This document shows, piece after piece, positions 11,600-24,500 of a stretch of 64,000 bases of DNA. The DNA comes from Phoronis australis (lineage: Eukaryota; Phoronida; Phoronidae), in the NCBI GenBank assembly GCA_002633005.1, contig NMRA01000053.1, forward strand, positions 1 to 64,000, written 5' to 3'. A program made the translations under genes and the position numbers. Numbering within the stretch: the stretch's first letter is position 1; every line of letters begins with the position of its first letter. Below the pieces are notes generated by a model that was not told the origin of the DNA, did no database searches, and saw nothing but the letters and a program-made list of their open reading frames with translations.

Positions 11600-14500
11600 T
11601 TATTCTGAAAAAGAAAGAGTAGAATGCTACAAACCAATCAAAACAGAATGCAAAAATATTCCTTTTTAGCCATAAAATAAAACAGTGAAAATTATTGCAA
11701 TTTTCAAGTTGTAACCACAATATAAATAATTATTAGTGTATTTTGAGCCTGAAAGTCACTCTTTTGTTTAATTTGTAGTAGATTGTACACAATGCATATT
11801 GCAAGATTTTCAACACTTGATGTAAATATTCCTGTATGGACAGTGAAACACATGATATTATTTTAAAACCTTGTTTCATCACTTTGGAAAAAGTCACGTT
11901 TTTACTAAATCCATCCTTTCCATCATAACAACATAACTTCCACAATGACCACAACCATTTCCATTTCTATCATGATAATCATCACTATCATCTCTATCAT
12001 TATCATCTCTATCATTATCATCTCTATCATTATCATCTCTATCCTCATTATCAAAATGTCACTGTAATTTTCATTACCTAGAGGTTTTCAACCAATTTAA
12101 TAGAACAAACGCATGAATTTAAATTAGATTGTGCTTAAATTGATCAAACGTATTTTGGCACCCAGAAAGAAGTATCAGATTCAGAACGCTGCTCACATTG
12201 TGTTCTCACTTTTGTTACAATGTCACATCTAAATAAAATTTTAATTAATCTAAATTCTGTTGTGTATGATATTTCCCACCATGTGTCAGCAATACTGTGC
12301 TCTGAGATGAGCCACTGACCACCGATATAACTCTCCTCTATGAAAGTAATAAAAGTTGTCAGTGATCACTTATCCTGTACAATTTTCCACACACTACACA
12401 GTGGTGGATTTAGGGGGGGCCCAAGGGGGCCATGGCCCCTCTAAAATTCTACCAGATACCATTTGGGAGTTCGAGCAAGGGCTCGTCGGGGGTGAATAAA
12501 CAACGCATAGACCCTGAACAAACTGAACAAACCCCGTTTACCATTTTTATTTTGTAGTCAACAGGGCTGCAACCCCGAACATTCGAGGCCTCTGCGTCCC
12601 CACATTTTAGGCTGGGCGCACGCCTCTGCCGAAATTTTGGTTATTCCCGTGCCCTGGCCCCCCTCCCTATCTCAAAATCCTGGATCCGCCCCTACTACAA
12701 TTAGTATATACAACTGAAGCGTTAACCATTACTCAGTGTACTGGAAAGGTATATTTGAGTAAGTAGGGCTTGAAAAAATAATAGTGGAAACTGATAGAGC
12801 AACAATAGAGGGCAGGAGTGGTCATTTTACTTACTCCATATCTGTGAGGAATCTTTGCAGAGTATTCTCTGTCCATTTGTCTCCTGTGCATAGAACGCCT
12901 TTGCCTGAAAGAACCATTTCATACATGGAATAATGTAAAACAAAAAGACAATACAAACATTTTTTAAACTGTTTTCGGTACATAATTTCTTTCTACATAT
13001 ATTTCACTGCATGCAGGAGCTTGGGGTAGCACATTACTTTTTCTGGGTCAACAGTTGTTCTACATTTTAGAGAGTTGCAGTGCACGCTGCCCCATGCAAA
13101 AGAAACAAAAAATGGCACATTTAGCTATGCCCAAAATTTTAGAGTGAATGAGATGATACTTTAAATAAATGCGCATTCAGGAATTTGCCTTACTTTGTAG
13201 CATCCACAGTTCAGTGTTTTTTTTTCAATTTTGCAATTTTGCTGCCCCAAACAAAAAATTCTGAAATTGAATATTTATTCATGTTATGAAACTAACCTAG
13301 CTGCACCAAGACTAGCCCAGGCGAGGTGCAACTCAAATCTATTCATATAAAGACTTGCCCCAGTTAACTGAGCATGTAAATGTTTGTTAGAAAGCACTGC
13401 ACCAGTAATTATTTCCACCAGATTAGGTTTATTGCATTGGAAATACAAAGGGTATGGTCATGACGAATCTATCCCTGCTGAAAATTCAAGCCAAAACCCA
13501 ATTAGAATTGTTAACTGAAGCGCAAGTTTCAATTACCCCATTCCCTGCCAACACAATAGAGAGCCAGCTGGCTGGCCTGCCTCAGTTAAGATGGCATCAT
13601 AAAATTCTCCAACTGAATAGGACTACTTGTGACCTTCTTTTTGACCTGGATTTTCATATGGAGGAACCAGAAACCTGTTATATGGTAGTTACATTGGCTG
13701 AGAACGAATTTTGTAGAAACGTTACATCCCAATAGGNATGAGATGATACTTTAAATAAAATGAGCATTCGGGAATTTGCCTTACTTTGTAGCATCCACAG
13801 TTCAATGTTGTTTTTTTTCAATTTTGCAATTTTGCTGCCCCAAACAAAAATTCTGAAATTGAATACTTATTCATGCTATGAGACTAACCTAGCTGCACCA
13901 AGACTAGCCCAGGCAAGGTGCAACTCAAATCTATTCATATAAAGACTTGCCCCAGTTAACTGAGCATGTAAATGTTTGTTAGAAAGCACTGCACCAGTAA
14001 TTATTTCCACCAGATTAGGTTTATTGCATTGGAAATACAAAGGGTATGGTAATGCACTGTCTGGGGGTAAGGGTGGCAACTTTATCATACAGTGATAGAG
14101 TTGGTATACCATTCCTGTGGCAGTGACCATAGCAGCAATAAAAGCGGTAAAAGGAATTTTAAAGATGCATCCCCCCCTCCTGGCTAGCTGGCAATGTTGA
14201 ATCTTAACCAGTGCTTTGGGGTTTGAAAACAGTTGCTCATCCGATCTTGAATTATTGCCGAATGAGCCAGGAACTGGCAAGTCACAGGCACTGCGTACAT
14301 TCACCATTTTCAATTTCTCAATTTTAGGAATGGTTTTGATATTCAAAAATAGAATCTTAACGGGGTACCAAATATCATGAGACAGATTTTATGAGAGTGA
14401 AAGGCATACTTTCATTGTCATTATTTCAAGCCAACTGAAAACGGCAAAAAGTAGCTCTAAGTGATAGCTTGCTCTTATAATTATTATCAATGCAAACGTA

Positions 14501-15815
14501 ACAACTCAAACACAATAATCATGGTTATAACAGTTATTGTGTAAATCAATGAATGCCTTACTGGTCGACTAGCGCTGGGTCACTCAGTGGAGGATTGCCC
14601 ATTACACGCCACCTGGTGTCCAGCTCGTGCTCATAAGTTGACTGTGGCCTACTTTGGTTATCTGTTTCAGGCAACTGATAGTCACGTCTGTGATGAGCAA
14701 TTTTGTTTATTTGAGCCTGTTTGCAATGCAAGGAATAGAGGGATCAGTTGGAGTATGGCAACCTTACAACATGAACTTTAAGACTGATATACATAAGACA
14801 TTACACAAGAAATACAATGGTAGATGTAGTAAGATGCCATGATAAAGCAGGGCTCTCAAACACAATTTTTGAAGGGGAAATGTTTATGGAGATACTAAAA
14901 ACGGCCTGCCCAAGGCGATTTCATGTTGGTTGTGTCTGTAAGAGGCCCCAGACCGGCTCCCGTCCCCATAAATCTGCCCGGTACCACAATAATACAAAGC
15001 TGCAAAATGGTTATTTTCTGGATATCTAGCATACAATATGGTGGACAAGTGGAAGTTTCAGTGACAACTATGATAAACATCCAATAAATTTTGCTTGATT
15101 ACATGGTTTGTGCTGCATATGTGTCATAAAACAAACTTGGATTTTTAGTATTTGTAGCATTCCCAAGGTAGTCAACTTTTGAAAGATTGAAAAGTAATTT
15201 GGCAAGTATACTTTTGTGCAAAATTATGTAACTAATAATAACAACAACACTAACAATAGTGACAATGATAACAGTAGGCCTTATTGAAATAATGACAGCA
15301 ATCATTCATACCTGGGGGTCATTCTTCATCAGGTAAGCTTTCCGGTCCATGACATACTGTTTTCGCAACCCTTCTCTGTGCTGCTGAAGACCGCTTGCCA
15401 TCTCGAAATTTGCTAAGTTGTTCTAAAATGAAACCAATCAATTACTACTGGAACAGTCCAATAATACTGAAGACCAGCGAAACAGTGTAAGATTGGCCTG
15501 CTTAAACCCAGTAGACTACATACCTGAAGACTGCTTGTCATCTTGAAATGTGCAACCTAGTTAATAAAACGAAATCAGTCAATTATGATTGGAACACAGA
15601 AGAGCATGGAAACAGTAAGAGGGGTTGCCCTGCTACCCAGCTGGGGAGGTAGTGCCTTGATAATTTGAGTTCCTCACCATGAGAACAGCATCGCCAGAAT
15701 ACCAAAAGTTAATTTCTGTATCATTCTGCCGAACCAACCGCACACTGCCATCACTGACTAATTTTTTCTCTCTCCCAGTCTCCCAAAACAGCCACGGCAA
15801 GTTTTTCCCTGACAT
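11600..15815 (-). CDS. Unrecognised small multi-exon gene (about 118 aa)
   Basis: Proposed minus-strand exons are 15815-15678 (starts ATG, 46 codons), 15556-15524 (11 codons), 15423-15313 (37 codons), 12904-12835 (23 codons plus one base) and a last piece at 11604-11600 that ends in TAA. All junctions are GT..AG. The first three exons end in phase 0 and the fourth joins the last in phase. The product is basic and polar with no signal peptide or membrane segment; readable stretches are LPWLFWETGREKKL, INFWYSGDAVLM and LRKQYVMDRKAYLMKN. The 11-codon exon resembles the start of the next exon, as if duplicated. I do not recognise the family. An alternative end reads through the donor at 12835 to TAA at 12827-12829. 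A possible untranslated first exon ends at 17605. Order and phase support a real gene; function is unknown. Confidence 0.5.
11978..12052. repeat. 15-bp tandem microsatellite
   Basis: About four tandem copies of a 15-bp unit, ATCATTATCATCTCT, flanked by degenerate ATC-rich sequence. It lies in the proposed last intron of the small minus-strand gene. Confidence 0.85.
12399..12694. mobile_element. hAT-like MITE, longer copy
   Basis: Begins CAGTGGTGGATTTAGG and ends CCTGGATCCGCCCCTA. It shares ends and inner words with the 153-bp copy at 1663-1815 but has about 140 bp extra in the middle, including TTTTAGGCTGGGCGCACG, which resembles the end of another MITE family in this window (28597-28820). 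ACTACA occurs on both sides, consistent with a decayed target duplication. It looks like a MITE with a second element fragment inside. Confidence 0.6.
13148..14050. repeat. Direct duplication around a single N
   Basis: Bases 13148 to about 13455 recur at 13738 to about 14045 with few changes. The second copy begins directly after the N at 13737. After the shared part the two copies differ: copy 1 runs into about 280 bp that is not in copy 2. This is the pattern of two haplotype contigs joined at a gap. See findings. Confidence 0.85.
13876..14346 (-). other. Open frame of 156 codons, status unknown
   Basis: A long minus-strand frame lies partly inside the duplicated block. It has a hydrophobic stretch (FIAAMVTATGMVYQLY) and a Pro-rich stretch, but no family was recognised. 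Its last third is repeated in the copy at about 13283-13455, because the DNA is duplicated. It lies in the large intron of the proposed small minus-strand gene. It could be chance. Confidence 0.2.
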
Positions 15816-17604
15816 ATTTAATTTTGAACATTCTTGTTTTAGTTCATGACATTGATGACACATATATTGAGTGCCAGAATATTGAATGTCTACCTGGTAT
15901 TATAAAACATCATTAGTGACCATAAAACAACCAAAGCATGTAAACGGACACATTATGGTGGACAAGCCTGTGAGATTGTATTTCCCATTTTTCATTTAAG
16001 ATAAATAGCATCAAATAAATGCTTTTGTCATCATCAAGTGCTACACTAAACTTAGTATAAGATAATATTTTGAGAATTCTGAGCATGCATCACAATGTTA
16101 GAAGCTTTGAAAAATGAACAATTTTGGCACAAAATCAATGATCGAGATTTTAACACTAGCAAATAATTTTTTAATCATACTTTTCACCTAAAAAGATGTT
16201 TATATGAATTTACATCAATCATTTTTATGAATTAGTATATGAAATTGTGAATGGTATGATATAACATGAATGGTACTGTTGCTTAAAGAATTCATTAAAA
16301 GACTAGGTATAATTTTTCAAGCAAGTTTTATCACCAACTGTGATAACTGGTTTCTTGATCACTGTGCAATGAAAATGATAAAAAGAGGCTATCCATAAAA
16401 GATGCTACGAGGGATGATCAGTGTCGTCAGCCTGACATGAATTCACATTAATTAAAGTGGATCTAGGTCATCATCTCACCCAGGAACAAAAGTGAATACA
16501 AAGTCAAAGGCTAGGCAGTGATACGTGTGGCTGTGTGTTGACAGAACATTTAAGCTTATATACCAGCTTCAAATTTATTTGTCAAATTCACTGTCAATTT
16601 TTTGTATATCATAGTTATTTTGACGCCAAAACTTATAGCTGAAAATGTAATGGCCCAGACCTATTTCAGAACATCACATCTAGTGTACGTTCTAGACCTG
16701 GGGATCACCACTAACTAAAAAAGAAAACACCAATACAACATTGATTCACCCAAGAGGTCAGTGTCATGTTTTACTTTTGAAAAGCTGCACAAAGGCATGA
16801 TCAATGCATAGTGACTGAGCAAGGTTTGAAATGTCAGTATTTGTTAACCGAGGAACAAAAAAAAACAAATACCACATCATTTTTACTCATCTCAGGTCGA
16901 TTTTGTTAATTGAAAAAAAATCAGCAACTAAAAAATACCAAACCACCTACTCGATTTTCAAAAACCACAGACCAGAACCAACTGTGCTTTTTGGCCTAAT
17001 GTAACAACACTCATGCCTGTCCACTGATCTGTGACTCTTTTCAAATAACTAATTATTTTGTGAGGCAATACAATGTTTTGAGCACAACAGCAACAGTTGA
17101 GTAGCTCAACTGCCATTAACTAATCATTTAACAGTCTGTAGTTAAGCAGTTACAACAGCTCACTGCTGTAGACATATTGATTGATATATATCGATGACCC
17201 ACCATCGGAACTTATGGCACACAGCCACTGATGGGATAACTAAAGCTCAAGTTTCAACGCTATGTCTAGGGCACTAGGTTCTCCCGAGCTCAAAACAAAG
17301 GAACTTTAATGTACTTTTAATATTGAATCAGGAAGACAGAAATACCGTGCGCCCTACTGACCACTGCCTCCCCTCCACCACTGAGCACCGACACTGAGTA
17401 ACGACTGAGTGACGCCAGCAGTCAGCAAGGCACGCTTGTTGACAATAAATTTTATCGCTGTTTGAGTGTTTCATGATTTCGTAGCTTTCAACAAACACTC
17501 ATTGCATTTCACATGCATCTTAGTATAGTCGAACCCATTTTGTTCCATAAAATATGTTTAATATGGCAACGTCAACTCATAAACACGTAGAAAAAGTGGC
17601 TTAC
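15816..17604. other. Proposed first intron and 5' flank of the small minus-strand gene
   Basis: No coding exon seen. On the minus strand a good donor, AAGG followed by GTAAGCC, sits at 17605/17604 and could end a noncoding first exon. Confidence 0.3.
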
Positions 17605-20600
17605 CCTTGACTTGAAGAACCTGCTAAGCGCGACTCGGTTGCTTGGATATTTAACCTATGACCTAACAACTTTCCAAACCTCCAAGCTTAAAGAGCGATA
17701 ATGTTAGCAAACAAAAGAACATTTCCAGCGTAAGGTCCTGTGCTCAGGTGTAGGCCATGCGTCGATCGCCGATCCCCAGCCGGGGGAACGGGACTATTTT
17801 TAGTTCAAACGTCAGGAGAGACAATATTTTTAAGAGATACTAGTTGAAATTTAATTTTTCTGACATGAAATATGTTTAATTGGCCTTCTACCATAAAAAT
17901 GACATCTGTCAAAGACTATTAGGACATTTCCTTGAAAGTGGTCTCATTGTTGCATATTCAAATTCTAGTTGATTCAATCAAGGAACCAGTAAGTTTCAAT
18001 TTTCCATTGCTTCAGACGCAGCTCTTCAAGTTGGCTTGCCACAGCGGGTCACGTTTGTATTGAAATTTGTCACATAGACCCTGAGGCCAACTCGCCCTGG
18101 CGGCTGAAACTATCCCACCGTAATACTATGAAGAAACTTTTTTAAGAGAAAGGTTCGGTTTCGAGCAATTTAATAACTAACTGTGGCCATCTTGTGTCTT
18201 TTGTGCAAAACAAAGAAGTAAACACGTGATCTTGTGGACAAATTGTGCATTCTAATGTGACGTTGCAGAAGGTAAATACTTCAAATATCATTTATGTCGG
18301 TGATCCCTTTTCCCAATTCATAGAATCAAAGAGGTGTCAACATAAAACCTAATATTTTAAAAGTGTAACGTTTTGTGTACAGGGCGGGCAACACGCTAAA
18401 ATTTGACAAAACTCAAAATGTTGTAATTAAAAAGGCGTTTATTTACGCTGGTGTAAGAAAAACCGGTAAAAATGTAATTAAATTACATGTGGCTTTTCGG
18501 TTACCCATGTAAATTTCGCATTTTTACTGGAGGTGCCTCTGTTTAGGCGGCTGAAACGGAAAGCTAATTCGGTGATCCACACCCTTTTTGCAAATGTAGT
18601 ACGCAAAACCATTAAATTTGGGAAAAATCAGCGATAGACTGAAACTGTGTCGAACCCGGCAACCGTGGGGAGTCAGCAGTATACATATTTATTTGATCAG
18701 TAGATGTTGTCAGGGTTCTTGAAGCCCAAAAATGAGAAAGCGTTCGTTGAGCGTGGACTCACTGCCACACGTAAATACCATCAATGCATATTACCGAGTT
18801 TATCAGCGAAATCGTAGTACCTGGAACCCAGCGGTCGCAGTGGCTCTGCTGCTGGAGCTAAATCCCACTATGACATATTTTTTTAGCGTACGGCGTTTTA
18901 ACAGTTAAAGTCACCGGCCTACATTTCAAGGAATGTTTGACAGACAACGGCGAGAATTGGCGGTTTGTAATAAAATCACGAAAACAAAACGAATCTTGTC
19001 AGTTCAAGAAGTCTCTATCTCATCCAACAATGATACCTAACGTGCGTTTTTCGACCCTTTACTTTCAATGGGCTTTAGTTAGTGGCATGTATGCTTAAAC
19101 GTTCTGCGCGCCTGAGCGCAGAATCGGGTTGGTTTTCATCAATGGCATGGATTCGGTTACCCGGGTGTAGCGTTGGTTTGAATTTGAACGTGCAGCGACA
19201 CAGCTACTCATGAGAAGAGGCAGGTGTAAAGATGGGCCAGCGGTGTAGAGATGATCCAGAGCAAGTCGTATATACGCGCACCAACTGGCGAATGGTAAAC
19301 AGCCGGCAGTTTTGGTTTACTGTAAACGCATCGTTTATGCTCGATTGACACAACTAATCAGTCAACGTATTTAAAAGGTAATTATCAAGTTTCGTGGATT
19401 ATTTATAAATATTGCTTATCTTCAATTTTCATTGCTACCCAAAACTTTTTATGGGACAAATGTGCGACTCGTTTGGGAGACTAATGCACGTCAAACCATC
19501 ATGAATTGTATTGATTTCAAGAACGTGCATGCGGCAACTCTTTATGGAGCATGTTCAGAACTTTGTTTTTCGATGCTGTTAGCTGTTTTGAAGATCAACT
19601 ATGTCTCCACATTTTTATTCATCTTGGAGCAACTACTCTGTTACTTCAAAAACATGGAATGAATGCTAGACTTGAAATTTATCAAACATTAATTACATTT
19701 ATTTTATAAATACACATATGGCAAACCGGCCTATTTCAAGACAAGACTTTGTAAACAAATTCATGGTACTCCTTGTCCCTACTCCCAAAATCGGCCAATA
19801 CCAGTTAAAGAGCCAACTAAATCTGTTGAAGTCTAACGGACAGAATTCATCTGGGACAGATAAGAAAAAAGGCACCTTTACTAGCAGAACATTTTAAAAA
19901 TACTGTCAACATCTACTGGTATTCCAGTATAGCATAGGTAAAAAAACAGTGACCCTATCACCTACCACGCACACTGTTTAAACACTAAACAGTCCCTACA
20001 ATACATGAACCAGTACAGTCAAAACACGTTTCAACGAATTTGGTTTCATGACGAGATTTTCAGTTGCAACCGGTTACCTCAAAGCCTTCCGAAAATCTAG
20101 TTGGCACTGCCTACTGAACCTTTCTATTGTATGTGGAGATGTGTAAATTAATGAAGAGGAAATGTAATCAGCAACTCTTGTCTTTCAGATGCCATTCAAA
20201 GTTGTCCTTTCAGTCAATAATTCAAATTTTAAAAAACTGACTTGCCAACTGTGTTAATGACCATGAGTTATTTTCCCAAAACGTAAGGATTAAAGCTTTT
20301 GTAAATTAGACCAGAGTTGTTTAAAACATTATGACCAGATAAGCTCATACTTAAACAAGCCTCACTAACTCTAACAATAGATAAGAACTGGGCATATAAG
20401 GAAATGGAGCCCAAGGCTTTTGAGGTTATGGGGCAACGGGGTAAAAGGGTGACTGAAGAATTTTACTAACATTTCCATAAATCCAAGACCAGAGATCAAT
20501 GAAGCTAAATAAGCCATGGTTTAGCCTGTTCAAAGCAGAGGCCTCACCACATATCCACAGGTGCCTCTCGAAAGCTGTGCTGACAGGGGGAGGGGACAAA

Positions 20601-21116
20601 AATTGTGGAGGAGGATGTTCCGCCTGGGTCATTGTAATGGTATTGTGGTTTGTACTGGAACTACACATACCTTATAATGGCACAATTAGTTAAAATGGTT
20701 TATTATACAAGTCTTGCCAAACAGTTCTACGAAATGTGACTCATATGCATGTGGTCTTGTGTATTGCAAAAACATGTTGTAGTACAGTAGTTAGTGAGTC
20801 CCCAATAAAGTTAAGTGTTCGAATAAAGAGGTCTTCTTCACTCCTTTCTCCACCCAACATTAGAGTCACTATCCCATTTTGGGGTCTGAAAACCAAAATT
20901 TTGATCTCAGTGAAAGTCATTGCTTTCCCAGAACAGTATAATCATAGAAAACAAGAAGAGTCAACTCACTTATTTCACCACTTGATTTTTGCAATGCATC
21001 ATTACATTAAATTAAAACAATTGACACCTCCCATTATATGAAACAAGATGACCCAGAGTAGTACTCATATTACAGAAGCAGTGCTCAATACAGCTTTACA
21101 TTGCTTAAAATGTGTA
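17605..21116. other. Intergenic, no gene recognised
   Basis: The stretch holds the possible promoter of the small minus-strand gene (about 17600-17800) and then about 3.3 kb without an exon that I can support. The frame at 19432-19662 (+) has no recognisable features. Confidence 0.3.
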
Positions 21117-21540
21117 TAGTCTACCATGTGTCTCTTTTGGACTCATCTGCAGTTTCCTCTCATTCTTGACTTAAGCACCTAACGCCCCCTACCCAGAAGT
21201 ATCAAGATTACCATGTGTCTCTTTTGAACTCATCTGCAGCTTCCTCTTATTCTTGACTTAAGCACCTAACGCCCCCTACCCAGAAGTATCAAGACTACCA
21301 TGTCTCTTTCAACACAAACTGCAGCTTGGTCTTAATACTGACTTGAACACCTAATGGTCCCTTTCCAGTAGAATTTAAGATTACCGTAAATCAGTCAGAC
21401 TCCTTGTAGTTCCAACATATTTACCCAACGTCCCCTAGCTCTCCTAGTCAGTCCTGAAACACCTAACGCCCCCTACACAGAAGCACCAAGACTACCATAC
21501 GTCTCTCTTAAACTCCTTTGCAGCTTCATGATATTTTGGT
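21117..21540 (-). repeat. About 86-bp tandem repeat derived from the CCDC14 C-terminus
   Basis: The word AACGCCCCCTAC, or a decayed form, recurs at 21181, 21268, 21353 and 21465. Each is followed by an AGAAGTATCAAGA-like word, then TACCAT and a CTGCAGCTTC-like word. The copy at 21465 overlaps the last codons and stop of CCDC14, and a partial copy starts near 21117. Spacings are about 87, 85 and 112 bp. The copies lie in the 3' UTR or just beyond the gene. Confidence 0.8.
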
Positions 21541-24500
21541 CCAGTTCAGCTAACCCGTCTTGAAACACCCTGTCCATTACTGTTGTTGCCATGGAGCTTA
21601 CTGACTTCCCCGTCTCTGACTGACTATCATCTATAGAGCTGAGGCACGTGTCAAGCTCCGAAAACTGAAACGCTTCGCTTTGCTTCTGCTCTGCTGGAGG
21701 CAGGGCATCTTTTTTAGCACTGCTTGACCACGCATTCCTTACAGGTTCCCAAGGTGGCAAGCCCGCCTTGGCAGGAGTTTCTGATAAATCCTCCAGACGA
21801 TTCATGGTAGTGACTTTTTCCACCAGGCCAACCTGATTGCCACTAAGAGATTTTGTCCATTTGTCTTTAAGGTCCACATCAACAGGTTTGCTGACGGAGT
21901 TCACATTTTTATTCTCCATCAATTTGTTTGCTTCAATGGGCCGACTTGCTTTTGGCTGTGTTGGTTTTGCCTTTGGTACTGCAGGATACACTTGATGATG
22001 ACGTTGAAGTGAATCCTTGGTCAACCGACCATCCAAACTAGATGCCAACCATGCCCTTAGGTTGTTGCTTCGTCCCCTCTTGAACTCTTCCCTAAAACAA
22101 AATAAAAGACTGTCCACTGTTTAATGGAGATAGTAAACATTGCCTACACAGCAATGAATTCAGGGTGACAGCATCCAATATATTATGCAAACAGCAAAAT
22201 AAATACGATAAAGCATTATTTGATGCTTTCGTAAAATGAAAAGTAGATTTCACTCGTCCTCCATACTGTGTCCTAAATTGGTGAAATTGTAGTTTCTTTC
22301 AAAGATGAAAGTGATCTTCTCATAATTAATGTCTGCTAATTGGGTAAAACACGGTTTAGTGCCCAATAAAGAAGATTGAATGCCTTGGTTATTTCTCTAG
22401 TACTCACTCTAGTTGCTCCTTTAGTTTCTTGATCTCACTGTCACGCTGGTTCACTGCTAGCTGCAACACATGATTCTCTCCCTGCAGGGATTCTAGCCTC
22501 GTCTCCAGGCTCTTCATCGACGCCCGCTCTATTGTCAGCTGCTCCTGGACGCGACGAGTGTCTGATGTCCACTCCTGGATGGACTTAAGGTGGTGCTTGT
22601 CCTGCAACAGACAAGCGTATGTAACTGTAAACATAGATTACATTGATAGCAAATTAGTCAACAAGTATGCCTATACTTTTCTACATAAGGTCTTGAATGA
22701 CTGAATGAATCAGTCATTACAAACAAAAATCATGATGAAATCAAAGAAATACAGTGAACAGACAACTAAATCATGCTTTAACAACTGAAACTGAAATCTT
22801 CAGAGCCAACAGAGGGCCTTCAGTGGTGATTTCCAATGATTTCTAAGAAACTTGAACTGCACATGCTCTACAGGATGGGATACAACTGTCAGCAACTTTC
22901 ACCATGAAATGCAACATGAGTAAGTTGCTCTACTCGTGAGATCAAACCAATCGATCCTTCCACCACTTAATGAAGTAGCTCTTGGCATAAACAAGAGTAA
23001 CAGGGCTGTAAGCCCATATTCTTGGATATGAATTCCGCTTGTAAACCGCTGCTCCACAGGGGATCAATGAAACGCTTTTAAAATCCAAACAATTGTATAC
23101 ATTTAAATTTTAATAGGAAGGTTAATTTGCCGTATCAAAAAACGTGTCATAGTGTAATTGCAAAGTTGACACTGCATGTAACAGAAACAATACAGCCATC
23201 ATTCATTTGTTTAAACTCAAGGGGCTTGTTTACCGAAGGGACTACTGGCTTTTGCCTTTAGCCAAAAATCTGAAATCTGACTGCGTATAGCCAAAAGTTG
23301 ACATTCTGTCTTTTGCGTTCCTCAAAACATTTCGTCTTCTGTCTAATCAAGCAGACTACATATTTCTGTCTTTTGACTTCGAATTGTAGACAGAATGTCT
23401 TCTAACTTTCTGCTTTAGCCTGTTTTCGTGAAACAGGCAAAGACATCGGTAAATTGATTTTTAGCCGAAAGTAAAAGACAAAAGTCAATAGACTCTTCAA
23501 TAGACAAGCCGCAGACATCACCACCAGCAGAGTGAGCAAACATATATCCCTTGTGCAACTGATCCCACTCAGTCTTTCACACCCTAAGTTCTTAATATCT
23601 CCCTACCTTGTCAGACAGAATGGCCAGTACTTTGTCATTCTCTGTCCTCAGTGCCTTGTTCTCTTCCTCCAGGGTCCTAATGTCCACTTCTTTTTTCCGT
23701 ATGGTCAGTATGTGGTCACTGATCTCCTTCTTCAATGCAGTGTTGGCTGTCTGCAAATGTACCACTGAAAAGGCAAGAGTGATGCGTTTAGCAGAGGGAA
23801 CATTCACAACTCGGTATTGCTATCAAAAAGATAAGTGCATCCTGTAAATGTATGCTGCAGCTGTTGGGGTAGCTGCGCACCAAAACAAGCCGGTGAGATT
23901 AACCAATATGTCTGAAGAGGAAGTCTGGGCTGCAAGCAACTCTGAAGATGAAAAACAAATTCAACATGTGGAGACAAGGGCTATGAGGAGGATAAAGGAA
24001 AGTCATTGCAAGAAGGCCAACAGGAATGCTTTCCTTCAAGGGCAAGCCAATTCTGACGTGCTATGTAATATCAATTCATGAGGGAGACCTACGGTTTGTT
24101 TCTCTTGGGGCAAGCAGGGGCAGGCGTAGCAAGAGTGTAAAGACCAGATTGGTGACAAAGATTCCTTCTGTCAGCGTGTCTCAGATAACCACGTTGGTTA
24201 CTCTGAAAATGAATTTGGTGTCAGCATTTGTGAGTGGCTGTAAACCCAAAAGGGAACTAATATCAGAAAGTTTTTCTTTTTCTCCAGTGTCACATTTGTA
24301 AATGGTCTTTTACTGGATCCAACTCTTTCATTCTAAACACTGTCTCTCTCGGTTACTATATATTATTGATGCCGTTACCAGGTCATGTGTCTCTGCCCAA
24401 CAGTTTTTCAGTACAAGTAATACTCAGTTTGTTACTAATAAATCTCATATATTGCCACATAGTGGTTGTATTAGTAAAGCAGTGTCAATGAGCAAAAAGG

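Noticed and set aside
23220-23510. Region rich in GTCTTTTG and AGACAGAA words, as a possible palindrome
   Set aside because: The words are scattered and imperfect; no arm longer than a few bases could be paired.
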